11,761 nt of DNA from JBHIAG01 sp046758465 (GTDB lineage Bacteria > Acidobacteriota > Terriglobia > Acidiferrales > 2-02-FULL-67-57). Shown in pieces: positions 6,317 through 11,697 of this stretch. The stretch is from contig JBHIAG010000071.1 in assembly GCA_046758465.1 (NCBI GenBank), forward strand, positions 1 through 11,761, given 5' to 3'. The notes under the pieces are model-generated. The model saw only the letters and a program-made list of their open reading frames with translations, was not told where the DNA came from and did no database searches. The position numbers and the translations under genes are program-made. Numbering within the stretch: position 1 is the stretch's first letter; every line of letters starts with the position of its first letter.

Positions 6317-7357
6317 ATGAAGCGCGTTCTGCTGATTTCCCTCATGCTGGTGACGCCGCCGGCGCTGGCCGCGGACCGCGAGGTGCTCGAGGAGATTGTG
6401 GTGCGGGTCAACGACCAGATCATCACCCGCACGGAGCTCGAGCAGCAGCGGCGGGAATTGCGGCGCGAGTTGCAGCAGCGCTTGCGGGGCGAAGAATTCG
6501 ACCAGGCTTATCACGACCGCGAGTTGCACCTGCTGCGGGACATGATTGACCAGCTGCTGCTGGTGCAGCGCGGCCGGGAAATGGGCCTGTCGGTGGAAGC
6601 TGACCTCATCAAGCGCCTGGACAGCATCCGCGAGGAGATGGGCCTGAAGTCGCTGGAAGAGTTGGAGCGGGCGGTGGGGGCGCAGGGGGTCAGCTTCGAG
6701 GACTTCCGGAGCCGCATCCGCAACAACATCCTGACGAACCAGGTCATCCAGCGCATGGTGGCGGGTCGGGTGCTCATCAACCGCGACGAAGTCGTCGGCT
6801 ACTACGAGACCCACAAGGACGAGTTCCGCCGCCCGGAAAGTTACCGCCTGCGCGAAATCCTCATCAGCACCGAGAACCGAACCGACGAAGAAGCACGCGC
6901 CCGCGCCCAGGAAGTGCTGGACAAAATCCGCCAGGGCGAGAAGTTTGACGAATTGGCGAAACAGTACTCCGATGCGCCTACGGGCGAGGCGGGAGGCGAG
7001 CTGGGCGAGTTCGCGCGGGGACAGTTGGCGCCGGAGATCGAAGCGGCGGTGAGCCACCTGCTGGATGGGGCGGTCAGTGACGTCTTGCTGACGCGCCGCG
7101 GCTATCTACTCCTGCAACTGGTCGAGCACGTCCCGGCCGGCGTGCCTGCGCTGGAAAAGGTGGAACACCAGATCCGCGACCGGATCTACATGCAAAAGGT
7201 CCAGCCTAACCTGCGGAAGGTGCTGAATGAGCTGCGTGAGCAGGCCTATGTGGAAGTCAAGCCCGGCTACGTGGACACAGGCGCGGTCAAGAAGCGGCGT
7301 CCGCCGAAGCGGAAGCGGGGCCGGCGCTGGCGCCGCCTGCGCAAGCAGCGTCCCTAG
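6317..7357 (+). CDS. SurA-like periplasmic peptidyl-prolyl isomerase
   Basis: 346 residues from the ATG at 6317, chosen because it begins a clean Sec signal peptide: MKRVLLISLMLVTPPALA, with cleavage likely after ALA. A TTG four codons earlier is also possible. The N-terminal chaperone part (about 25-170, VVRVNDQIITRTELEQQ, then helices) matches SurA_N. A single parvulin (PPIC) domain follows at about 172-272, with EILISTE, FDELAKQYSDAPT, GGELGEF and LLTRRGYLLLQL. E. coli SurA has two parvulin domains and is longer, so this is the one-domain form. Expected role: folding of outer-membrane proteins in the periplasm. The last 22 residues hold 15 Lys/Arg, an odd basic tail. Follows mfd by 27 bases and precedes the exoribonuclease gene by 23. 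Confidence 0.88.
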   Translation: MKRVLLISLMLVTPPALAADREVLEEIVVRVNDQIITRTELEQQRRELRRELQQRLRGEEFDQAYHDRELHLLRDMIDQLLLVQRGREMGLSVEADLIKRLDSIREEMGLKSLEELERAVGAQGVSFEDFRSRIRNNILTNQVIQRMVAGRVLINRDEVVGYYETHKDEFRRPESYRLREILISTENRTDEEARARAQEVLDKIRQGEKFDELAKQYSDAPTGEAGGELGEFARGQLAPEIEAAVSHLLDGAVSDVLLTRRGYLLLQLVEHVPAGVPALEKVEHQIRDRIYMQKVQPNLRKVLNELREQAYVEVKPGYVDTGAVKKRRPPKRKRGRRWRRLRKQRP

Positions 7358-7380
7358 CTGCCGGGCTGGCAGGGAGGCGG

Positions 7381-8409
7381 ATGAAGCTCTTCGTCGCTGA
7401 GCTGGCGCAGCACGAGAATCAGGTCATCACCTCGTTCTTCCTCGTTCACAGCCGCGAGACCCGCTCCACCCGCGAGGGCAAGCCCTACTTGGCCCTGCGG
7501 CTGGGCGACCAGACGGGCGTCATCAACGCTCGCGTCTGGGATGAAAGCGAAGACATCGGAGAGTTCAACGCCGAGGACTTCGTCAAGGTCCAGGCCCGGG
7601 TCGAGCTCTACCGCAACCAACCCCAACTCAAGATCGAGAAAGTCCGCCGGGCGCAGCCGGAAGAAATCAACTTCGCCGACTACTTCCCCCGCAGCCAGAA
7701 AGACCTCGACGCGCTGTACGCCGAGTTGCGCACCCTGGCGGCGCGCGTGGGCAACCCACACCTGCGGGCGTTGCTCACGAGCGTGCTGGACGACGAGGTC
7801 ATCGCGCGCAAACTCAAGCAGGCGCCTGGGGCGAAGCGGCTGCATCACGCCTACCTGGGCGGCTTGCTCGAGCACATCGTCTCGCTTTGCCATCTCTGCG
7901 AGCGCGTCGCAGCCCACTACTCGATGCTCAACCTCGACCTGCTGCTCACCGGCGCCATCCTGCACGACCTGGGCAAGATTGACGAGCTCAGCTATCCCAC
8001 CGCGGAGGGTCCCGAAGCTTCGGGACACCCCTTCGACTACACCACGCCGGGCCGCCTGCTCGGCCACATCATGCTGGAGCTGGAACTCCTCAACCGCAAA
8101 ATGGACGCGCTGCCGGATTTCCCAGACGAGTTGCGCCGCCTGGTGCAGCATCTCATCGTCAGCCACCATGGCCGGCTGGAGTTTGGCTCGCCGGTCGTGC
8201 CGCAGTTTCTCGAGGCGATCGTGCTGCACTACCTCGACGACCTGGATTCGAAACTGGAAGCCGCCCAGTCGAGCCTGGCGGCCGACCCCGACGCTGCCTG
8301 GAGCGCCTGGAACCGCGCGCTCGAACGATACCTGTATCGCGCCCAGGTCCCCGCTTCCGACGCGGCCCAAGCCCACGACACACCCCAGCAGAAGAAGCCC
8401 TCCCAATGA
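7381..8409 (+). CDS. YhaM-like OB-fold/HD-domain 3'-5' exoribonuclease
   Basis: 342 residues, ATG start behind a strong Shine-Dalgarno (GGGAGG, 7372-7377). The N-terminal OB fold (about 14-90: FFLVHSRETRSTREGKPYLA, DQTGVINARVWD) should bind nucleic acid. The HD phosphohydrolase domain carries the expected metal ligands: H165 (LLEHI), H195-D196 (ILHDLGKI), H229 (GHI), H262-H263 (SHHGRLEFGSP) and D287 (DDLDSK). This architecture is that of B. subtilis YhaM and CMP-binding-factor-like 3'-5' exonucleases acting on RNA or single-stranded DNA. Residues about 210-216 (GPEASGH) come from an 18-bp palindrome placed between ELSYPTAE and FDYTTPGRLLGH, where the family has a much shorter link, away from the metal site. 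The stop overlaps an ATG (ATGA), but I do not take that ATG as the next start. Confidence 0.88.
   Translation: MKLFVAELAQHENQVITSFFLVHSRETRSTREGKPYLALRLGDQTGVINARVWDESEDIGEFNAEDFVKVQARVELYRNQPQLKIEKVRRAQPEEINFADYFPRSQKDLDALYAELRTLAARVGNPHLRALLTSVLDDEVIARKLKQAPGAKRLHHAYLGGLLEHIVSLCHLCERVAAHYSMLNLDLLLTGAILHDLGKIDELSYPTAEGPEASGHPFDYTTPGRLLGHIMLELELLNRKMDALPDFPDELRRLVQHLIVSHHGRLEFGSPVVPQFLEAIVLHYLDDLDSKLEAAQSSLAADPDAAWSAWNRALERYLYRAQVPASDAAQAHDTPQQKKPSQ
8009..8026. repeat. 18-bp intragenic palindrome in the exoribonuclease gene
   Basis: GTCCCGAAGCTTCGGGAC, identical to 1354-1371. Here it begins at the second base of a codon and is read as GPEASGH, a different phase from hemL. No stop codon arises in any phase. 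Confidence 0.85.
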
Positions 8410-8520
8410 GTTTCCGGCGCCGCCGCGCGGCCGCCGTTCGGACAGAAAACGCTCTGCGCGCTGCCGCCGCTCGCTACCATTCTCCTTTCGTCCGCACGGG
8501 GCTGGCGCCGAGAATTCCTT

Positions 8521-8558
8521 TTGCGCGCAAAGCCCGAACTGCATACACTCGGTGTATG
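8521..8558 (+). promoter_or_regulatory. Putative PilZ-gene promoter with inverted repeat over the start codon
   Basis: TTGCGC (8521-8526), 17 bases, then TACACT (8544-8549). A start seven bases further would fall on the ATG itself at 8556, so the transcript may be leaderless. CATACAC (8542-8548) and GTGTATG (8552-8558) are exact reverse complements around TCG, spanning the -10 box and the start codon. It could be an operator or an mRNA hairpin. Confidence 0.35.
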
Positions 8559-8903
8559 ACCGAGCCGAAGGTTGACTGGACCGAGAAGCGGTCGAGCAAG
8601 CGCATCACGGTGTCGCTGCCGCTGCTGGTGCGGGGTGTGGACAAACAGGGGAGCTCGTTTGAAGACACCACCAACAGCTACAACGTCAGCCGGGACGGCG
8701 CCTCCTTCTCGACCCGGCGCGAGCTCGAGATGGGCCAATTCGTCGACGTCGTCATCCCCCGTCGGCAGCTTGGGCGGCCAACCGGCGACTTTGAAACCAA
8801 AGGCGAGGTGGTCCGTGTCCGGCCCAAGGGCGAAGCGGAGTGGGAAGTGGGCCTGCACTTCGTCGGTCCGCGGCTGCGTATCTACATCCCCGAATCCACT
8901 TAG
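8556..8903 (+). CDS. PilZ domain protein (probable c-di-GMP receptor)
   Basis: 115 residues, a single PilZ domain. Both parts of the c-di-GMP binding signature are present: RSSKR at residues 12-16 (RxxxR) and NVSRDG at 43-48 (D/NxSxxG), so binding is likely. The rest reads as the beta-barrel with GQFVDVVIP, GEVVRVRP and WEVGLHFVGP. The frame is open back to 8406, overlapping the exoribonuclease stop, but the upstream 50 residues are Arg/Ala-rich and do not look like a PilZ protein, so the ATG at 8556 is preferred even though it lacks a Shine-Dalgarno. What it controls cannot be told from the window. Immediately after its stop begins a two-hairpin element. Confidence 0.85.
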   Translation: MTEPKVDWTEKRSSKRITVSLPLLVRGVDKQGSSFEDTTNSYNVSRDGASFSTRRELEMGQFVDVVIPRRQLGRPTGDFETKGEVVRVRPKGEAEWEVGLHFVGPRLRIYIPEST

Positions 8904-8990
8904 GGTTCGTTCTATTGCCTCAGGGGCTAAACCCCCAATTTTGTTCCTTGCTGTTCGGCACGGCTGAAGCCGTGCCCTGACGAAAGAACC
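8904..8990. repeat. Two-hairpin intergenic element, possible bidirectional terminator
   Basis: Begins at the base after the PilZ stop. Outer ends GGTTCGTTC (8904-8912) and GAAAGAACC (8982-8990) pair at eight of nine positions. Hairpin A: GGGG (8923-8926) with CCCC (8932-8935), loop CTAAA, followed by CAATTTTG, which could end the PilZ mRNA. Hairpin B: a perfect 9-bp stem GGCACGGCT/AGCCGTGCC (8957-8965, 8968-8976). The order outer stem, hairpin A, hairpin B, and the hairpin B apex GGCTG-R-AGCC, match the 78-bp repeats. It separates two convergent genes. Confidence 0.7.
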
Positions 8991-8993
8991 AGA

Positions 8994-9308
8994 TTAGACC
9001 CGCTGCTTGAGTGGGAGTGGGAGCGCGCCCTCAAATGGGCTCACAATCCATATTGCTGCAAAGGGGAGTTCATTCGGAGGATGGACGTTCCGGAATGAGT
9101 TAATTTGTTGGCGGTCGACGAACACCGAAGCATCAATAACAAGCATTAGGTCCTTCACTGTCTGCGCGCCACCGTACTTGTTCACCTTGAGTTTGATTCC
9201 TTCCTCTATCCACCGGCCATCTTTAGGTAACCAACCTCCTCCATTCGAAACATTGATTTCAAAACTCGAGCAATCGGGCAGGTAATAAACGAAAACAGCC
9301 GCGACCAA
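8994..9308 (-). pseudogene. C-terminal piece of a frameshifted unrecognised protein
   Basis: 104 residues from a TTG. The frame is open back to about 9347, just past the end of the 9319-9678 frame. Contains VAAVFVYYLPDCSSFEINVSNGGGW, KVNKYGGAQTVKDLMLVIDASVFVD and LPFAAIWIVSPFEG, which read as alternating strands and helices of a globular domain. Just upstream this frame reads RELSGLVAAV, a natural continuation of KPLA in the other piece. The junction holds CTCGCGTGAG; an ancestral CTCGCGCGTGAG would give LARELSG in one frame, so loss of one CG unit explains the break. No separate Shine-Dalgarno is seen. I therefore read it as the second half of one gene of about 220 codons. The composition is visibly richer in A/T than the neighbours. 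Family not recognised. Confidence 0.5.
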
Positions 9309-9318
9309 ACCTGATAGC

Positions 9319-9678
9319 TCACGCGAGTGGTTTGAGTAATGGTGGCTTTATACGGTGCTGGTTCGCATTGTCTGTAACCATGACCGCAAGCTCACAAGGG
9401 TCCAACCCCCCTTCACGAAGGGCCCCTGACAAGTTCCCCGCAATTTTCCGGATGTTGTTGTTGTCTTTTCTGAAAGTCAAGTCACGGGGAATACTGACGA
9501 CTTCTGCATAGCGATACGGGTGTCTTCCTGAGGCGCTTACGAGAACGACATCGGGTGCCTTCTCGGTATTCGGCTCCGCGTGGAAATCCGTCCCCTGCGT
9601 CTTGTTGACTTCTCGGGCGACAAGTTCACACACAAACACCTCGCGATCTTTTTTCGATTTCTCCTGGGAGTTCGACAC
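9319..9678 (-). CDS. Unrecognised protein, N-terminal piece of a frameshifted gene
   Basis: 119 residues, GTG start two bases after the rsmI stop, so probably in the rsmI transcript; the Shine-Dalgarno is poor. After a charged N-terminus (NSQEKSKKDR) come VCELVAREVNKTQG, then EKAPDVVLVSASG and YRYAEVVSIPRD, then a helical part and a strand CELAVMVTDNAN. The order of a conserved-looking PD, a strand and an E-V-V strand recalls the PD-(D/E)xK nuclease core, but the expected lysine is not present, so this is only a weak hint. The stop TGA at 9321-9319 seems to arise from a small deletion; the rest of the protein continues in another frame at 8994-9308. The A/T-richer composition suggests later acquisition than its neighbours. 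An assembly error cannot be excluded. Confidence 0.5.
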   Translation of the reverse strand: MSNSQEKSKKDREVFVCELVAREVNKTQGTDFHAEPNTEKAPDVVLVSASGRHPYRYAEVVSIPRDLTFRKDNNNIRKIAGNLSGALREGGLDPCELAVMVTDNANQHRIKPPLLKPLA

Positions 9679-9680
9679 AA

Positions 9681-10577
9681 CTAGGAGCCTTGCCCGAGGG
9701 CTTTTTCTTCTTGCAGGCGGCGATAGGCTTCGTCACGCGAGAGCCCGCGCTCGCGCGCGACCACCTTGAGGGCGCCTTTCAGGTCGAGCCCGCGCTGTTT
9801 CTGCAGTTGCACGACGCGCCGCCCAATCAAGCCCGGGCGACCCCGAACCTTCGGGGTAGGCGGGCGGGCGTCGGGCGAGACCAGCAACGTGAGTTCGCCC
9901 CGCACCGGGCGCTCTTTCAGCGCCTCCAGCAATTGCGAGACGTGGCCGCGCAGGAACTCCTCGTGCAGCTTGGTCACCTCGCGCGCAATTACTGCGTAGC
10001 AGTCGCCGAGCACGTCGAGCAGGTCGTGGAGCGATTCGCGCAATCTATGCGGGGCTTCGTAGAACACCAGTGTGCCCTCATAGGCTGCCAGTGCCCGTAA
10101 GGCTTTGCGGCGCTGCGTCCGCCGCGCCGGCAGAAAGCCGGCAAAGTGAAAGTTCTCGGTGGATAAACCCGACGCGGCCAGCGCAGCCAGGAAGGCTGAG
10201 GCTCCGGGAATCGGCACCACCGGGATGCCGTGGCGGATGGCCAGCGCGATCAGATGATGCCCCGGGTCGGAGATGCCCGGCATGCCCGCGTCGGAGACCA
10301 GCGCCACCTTCATGCCTTGCTCGAGTTCCAGCACCAGTTCTGGCGCCCGCACCATCTCGTTGTGCTGGTGGTAGCTGAGGGTGCGGGTGTGAATGTCGTA
10401 GCGGGTGAGCAACTTCTGCGTCTCGCGGGTGTCCTCGCAGGCGATGAGGTTGACTTCTTTCAGCACCCGCAGGGCACGCAGCGTGATGTCCTCCAGGTTG
10501 CCGATGGGCGTGCCGACCAGATAGAGCACCCCGCCGCCGGCGTTGTTTTCTGCCGAAGAATAATCAGGGGACAACAT
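9681..10577 (-). CDS. rsmI: 16S rRNA (cytidine(1402)-2'-O)-methyltransferase
   Basis: 298 residues from the ATG at 10577, with GGAA seven bases upstream. The frame is open further back to 10697, but that extension is Arg-rich and overlaps a palindrome. RsmI uses SAM to methylate the 2'-O of C1402 in the ribosomal decoding centre. Tetrapyrrole-methylase fold signatures: LYLVGTPIGNLEDITLRAL (18-36), CEDTRETQKLL (47-57), SDAGMPGISDPG (95-106), PIPGASAFLAALAASG (122-137), FAGFLPARR (145-153) and FYEAPHR (172-178). The C-terminal helical tail (about 245-298) follows a linker in which TPKVRG (241-246) is exactly one 18-bp palindrome in frame. Normal family length is about 280-290. Divergent from the FmdB gene; the unrecognised gene follows directly. 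Confidence 0.95.
   Translation of the reverse strand: MLSPDYSSAENNAGGGVLYLVGTPIGNLEDITLRALRVLKEVNLIACEDTRETQKLLTRYDIHTRTLSYHQHNEMVRAPELVLELEQGMKVALVSDAGMPGISDPGHHLIALAIRHGIPVVPIPGASAFLAALAASGLSTENFHFAGFLPARRTQRRKALRALAAYEGTLVFYEAPHRLRESLHDLLDVLGDCYAVIAREVTKLHEEFLRGHVSQLLEALKERPVRGELTLLVSPDARPPTPKVRGRPGLIGRRVVQLQKQRGLDLKGALKVVARERGLSRDEAYRRLQEEKALGQGS
9840..9857. repeat. 18-bp intragenic palindrome in rsmI, covarying family member
   Basis: On the minus strand ACCCCGAAGGTTCGGGGT: 8-bp stem, 2-base loop. Relative to the hemL form, the first pair changes G-C to A-T and the second T-A to C-G, so both changes keep pairing. It starts at codon position one and encodes TPKVRG between the methylase and tail domains. 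GGGCG occurs on both sides, 27 bases apart on the plus strand, but the sequence there is low in complexity. Confidence 0.7.
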
Positions 10578-10644
10578 GACATTTCCGTGCGTGATGCGCT
10601 CCCCACTCGCGGGCCTGCGTGCCCCTACGGGCTCCCGCCAGCGC

Positions 10645-10654
10645 AGTCTATCAC
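10645..10654 (-). promoter_or_regulatory. Putative rsmI -10 element
   Basis: Minus strand reads GTGATAGACT; TAGACT (10650-10645) matches TATAAT at four of six. It resembles the GTGCTA-A-T boxes of tRNA-Leu, hemL and rfaE2. The start would be near 10638, about 60 bases before the ATG. No -35 is clear; that position lies in a hairpin. Confidence 0.35.
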
Positions 10655-10655
10655 A

Positions 10656-10676
10656 GCCTGCCTGCCGCAGGCAGGC
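10656..10676. repeat. 9-bp inverted repeat in the rsmI/FmdB divergent region
   Basis: GCCTGCCTG, loop CCG, CAGGCAGGC: a perfect stem in the shared upstream region of two divergent genes. Its arms resemble the TGCCTGCC/GGCAGGC core of hairpin A in the 78-bp repeats, so it may be a related solo hairpin. Confidence 0.7.
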
Positions 10677-10752
10677 CCGCCTTGACGCACGCAACAACCA
10701 ACCGCAAGAAGCAACCGCTAAAAGCCTGCGCTTTCTTTCCAGGTAGCTGCCG

Positions 10753-11068
10753 ATGCCGCTCTACGAATACGAATGCGTTGAGTGCGGCGAACACTTTGAG
10801 CGCATCCAGAAGTTCTCCGACCCGCCTGAAGCTGTCTGCCCGCAGTGCGGCAGCGCGGCCGAGCGACTCCTCTCAGTGCCCGCCATTCAGTTTAAGGGTA
10901 GCGGCTGGTACGTCACCGACTACGCCCGCCGACCAGCGCGAGGTCCCGCAGAGCGGGACGCCTCGGGTACAGAAAACTGCAACCCAAACCGAACCCAAAT
11001 CCGCAGGCGGAAAAACCGCGGCCGATTCAAAGACTTCCTCCGAAAAGAAATACTCCACCGCCGACTGA
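10753..11068 (+). CDS. FmdB-family zinc-ribbon protein, probably frameshifted near its middle
   Basis: ATG start with AGG nine bases upstream. Residues 1-57 are a typical FmdB zinc ribbon: MPLYEYECVECG, cysteines C8, C11, C29, C32, then IQFKGSGWYVTDY. After DYARR the original frame turns into an Arg/Pro/Asn-rich run that stays open to 11709 and does not look like protein. The next frame gives VQKTATQTEPKSAGGKT, then AADSKTSSEKKYSTAD and a TGA at 11066-11068, which is just the Lys/Ser/Thr-rich low-complexity tail common in this family. The shift is +1 and lies between about 10924 and 10970, where a 15-bp palindrome (10944-10958) sits. The zinc ribbon may still work without its tail. FmdB proteins are small regulators or unknown; no precise role is claimed. 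Confidence 0.75.
10944..10958. repeat. 15-bp palindrome at the frame break of the FmdB gene
   Basis: TCCCGC-AGA-GCGGGA, identical in core to 3865-3879. Outside it CGAGG (10939-10943) and CCTCG (10961-10965) also pair, giving a longer stem with a two-base bulge. It is read as GPAERD in the zinc-ribbon frame. Confidence 0.75.
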
Positions 11069-11283
11069 ATGCTGCAGCGAGTGAAGTGGGCGGCGGGACG
11101 TACAACTTGTCCACATGGTGCCAGAATTCTGGTTTTTGCTTTTTCTCTGGTTCCGCTTGCAGTGCCAGAGCTACTTCTTGGTTCCACTCGGTCATTGTCT
11201 GCGCCTGCAGAATTCTAAGAGTTCCTACAACGAGTCGCACACGGATCTATCTTCCCACAATTTCAAATCAAAAAAGTGGCACT
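11069..11283. other. A/T-rich spacer between two convergent genes
   Basis: About 215 bases much richer in A/T than the surroundings, with the palindrome CCAGAATTCTGG and two T-runs near its left side. An open frame on the minus strand (down from 11240, with an ATG at 11195) crosses it but runs antisense into the FmdB tail and matches nothing I know. I see no RNA gene. Confidence 0.4.
11121..11145 (+). terminator. Possible terminator after the FmdB gene
   Basis: CCAGAATTCTGG (a 12-bp palindrome, at most a short stem with a 4-base loop) is followed directly by TTTTTGCTTTTTC. It lies about 50 bases after the restored FmdB stop. The stem is weak and this is a guess. Confidence 0.3.
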
Positions 11284-11649
11284 TCATTCCAGATCCACGC
11301 CGGGGTCGGCGAGGGTGCCTTCGACCAGGTCGGCACCGCCGGCGGTGATGCCGATGCGGAGGATGCGGGGCAGCCGCCGCCGTTCCCGCGTCTCGACCAT
11401 CTCGAATTCGACGTAGCCGCGCTGCCGCAGGTATTCAAGCTCGGCGGCCAGCTCGCGCGCGGTGACGTCGTAGTGGAGCCGCTCCAGCACGCCCAGCAGC
11501 ACGTCGGCATCGAGCCGCTCGGGCGCCTGCTCATCGAGCAGTTGCAAGATGGCGCCGCGCAGCCGCCGCGCACGCGCCACGGCCAGTCCCGCTCTGCGGG
11601 AGCGGCGGCCGAGCTCGCCGCGGCGGTTAGGCTTGAAAAAGCGTCCCAT
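11284..11649 (-). CDS. Small winged-helix-like protein of unknown role
   Basis: 121 residues from the ATG at 11649; a GTG two codons earlier is equally possible and neither has a good Shine-Dalgarno. From about residue 28 it reads as a small winged helix: RLRGAILQLLDEQ, DADVLLGVLERL, VTARELAAELEYLRQRGYVEFE, then RILRIGITAGGADLVEGT and DPGVDLE. The pattern 'AELxYLxxRGYVE ... ITxxGxDLxEGT' resembles small DNA-binding-like proteins known from Mu-like prophages and relatives. That is from memory and no other phage gene is seen here. The basic N-terminal 25 residues include a 15-bp palindrome (SRRAG), so the true start could lie after it, at the GTG of residue 24. Confidence 0.55.
   Translation of the reverse strand: MGRFFKPNRRGELGRRSRRAGLAVARARRLRGAILQLLDEQAPERLDADVLLGVLERLHYDVTARELAAELEYLRQRGYVEFEMVETRERRRLPRILRIGITAGGADLVEGTLADPGVDLE
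11587..11601. repeat. 15-bp intragenic palindrome in the winged-helix-like gene
   Basis: TCCCGC-TCT-GCGGGA on the plus strand, so TCCCGC-AGA-GCGGGA in the sense of the gene. It starts at codon position one and gives SRRAG. GGCCG occurs on both sides, 26 bases apart, and might be a degraded target duplication. Confidence 0.7.
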
Positions 11650-11675
11650 CGGCACAAACTTCAGGAGCCCCGCTC

Positions 11676-11697
11676 CCTACCCCCCCGGGGGGGTAGG
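11676..11697. repeat. 22-bp perfect palindrome of C7/G7 tracts
   Basis: CCTA, seven C, seven G, TAGG without a loop base. It lies about 25 bases upstream of the winged-helix-like gene, in its promoter or leader region. Its right side GGGGTAGGCGG also follows the rsmI palindrome (9853-9863). The function is unknown; long C/G tracts are prone to length change. Confidence 0.7.

Noticed and set aside
2702..7057. A 1451-codon open frame on the minus strand across mfd and the SurA-like gene
   Set aside because: It is antisense to two well-supported genes. Its translation is Arg/Gln/Leu/His-rich with no family likeness. Long antisense frames are expected in GC-rich genes.
8406..8555. A 50-residue N-terminal extension of the PilZ protein starting in the exoribonuclease stop (ATGA)
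   Set aside because: The extension is Arg/Ala-rich, unlike PilZ proteins, and the family N-terminus fits the ATG at 8556. Translational coupling remains possible, so this is not excluded outright.
10682..10687. TTGACG as a -35 box for the FmdB gene
   Set aside because: No acceptable -10 hexamer lies 16-18 bases downstream.
10920..11240. Minus-strand frame of 106 codons (with internal ATG at 11195) in the A/T-rich spacer
   Set aside because: No ribosome binding site, no recognisable family, and its second half is antisense to the FmdB tail and becomes Arg-rich. The first 45 residues could be a relic, but I cannot support it.
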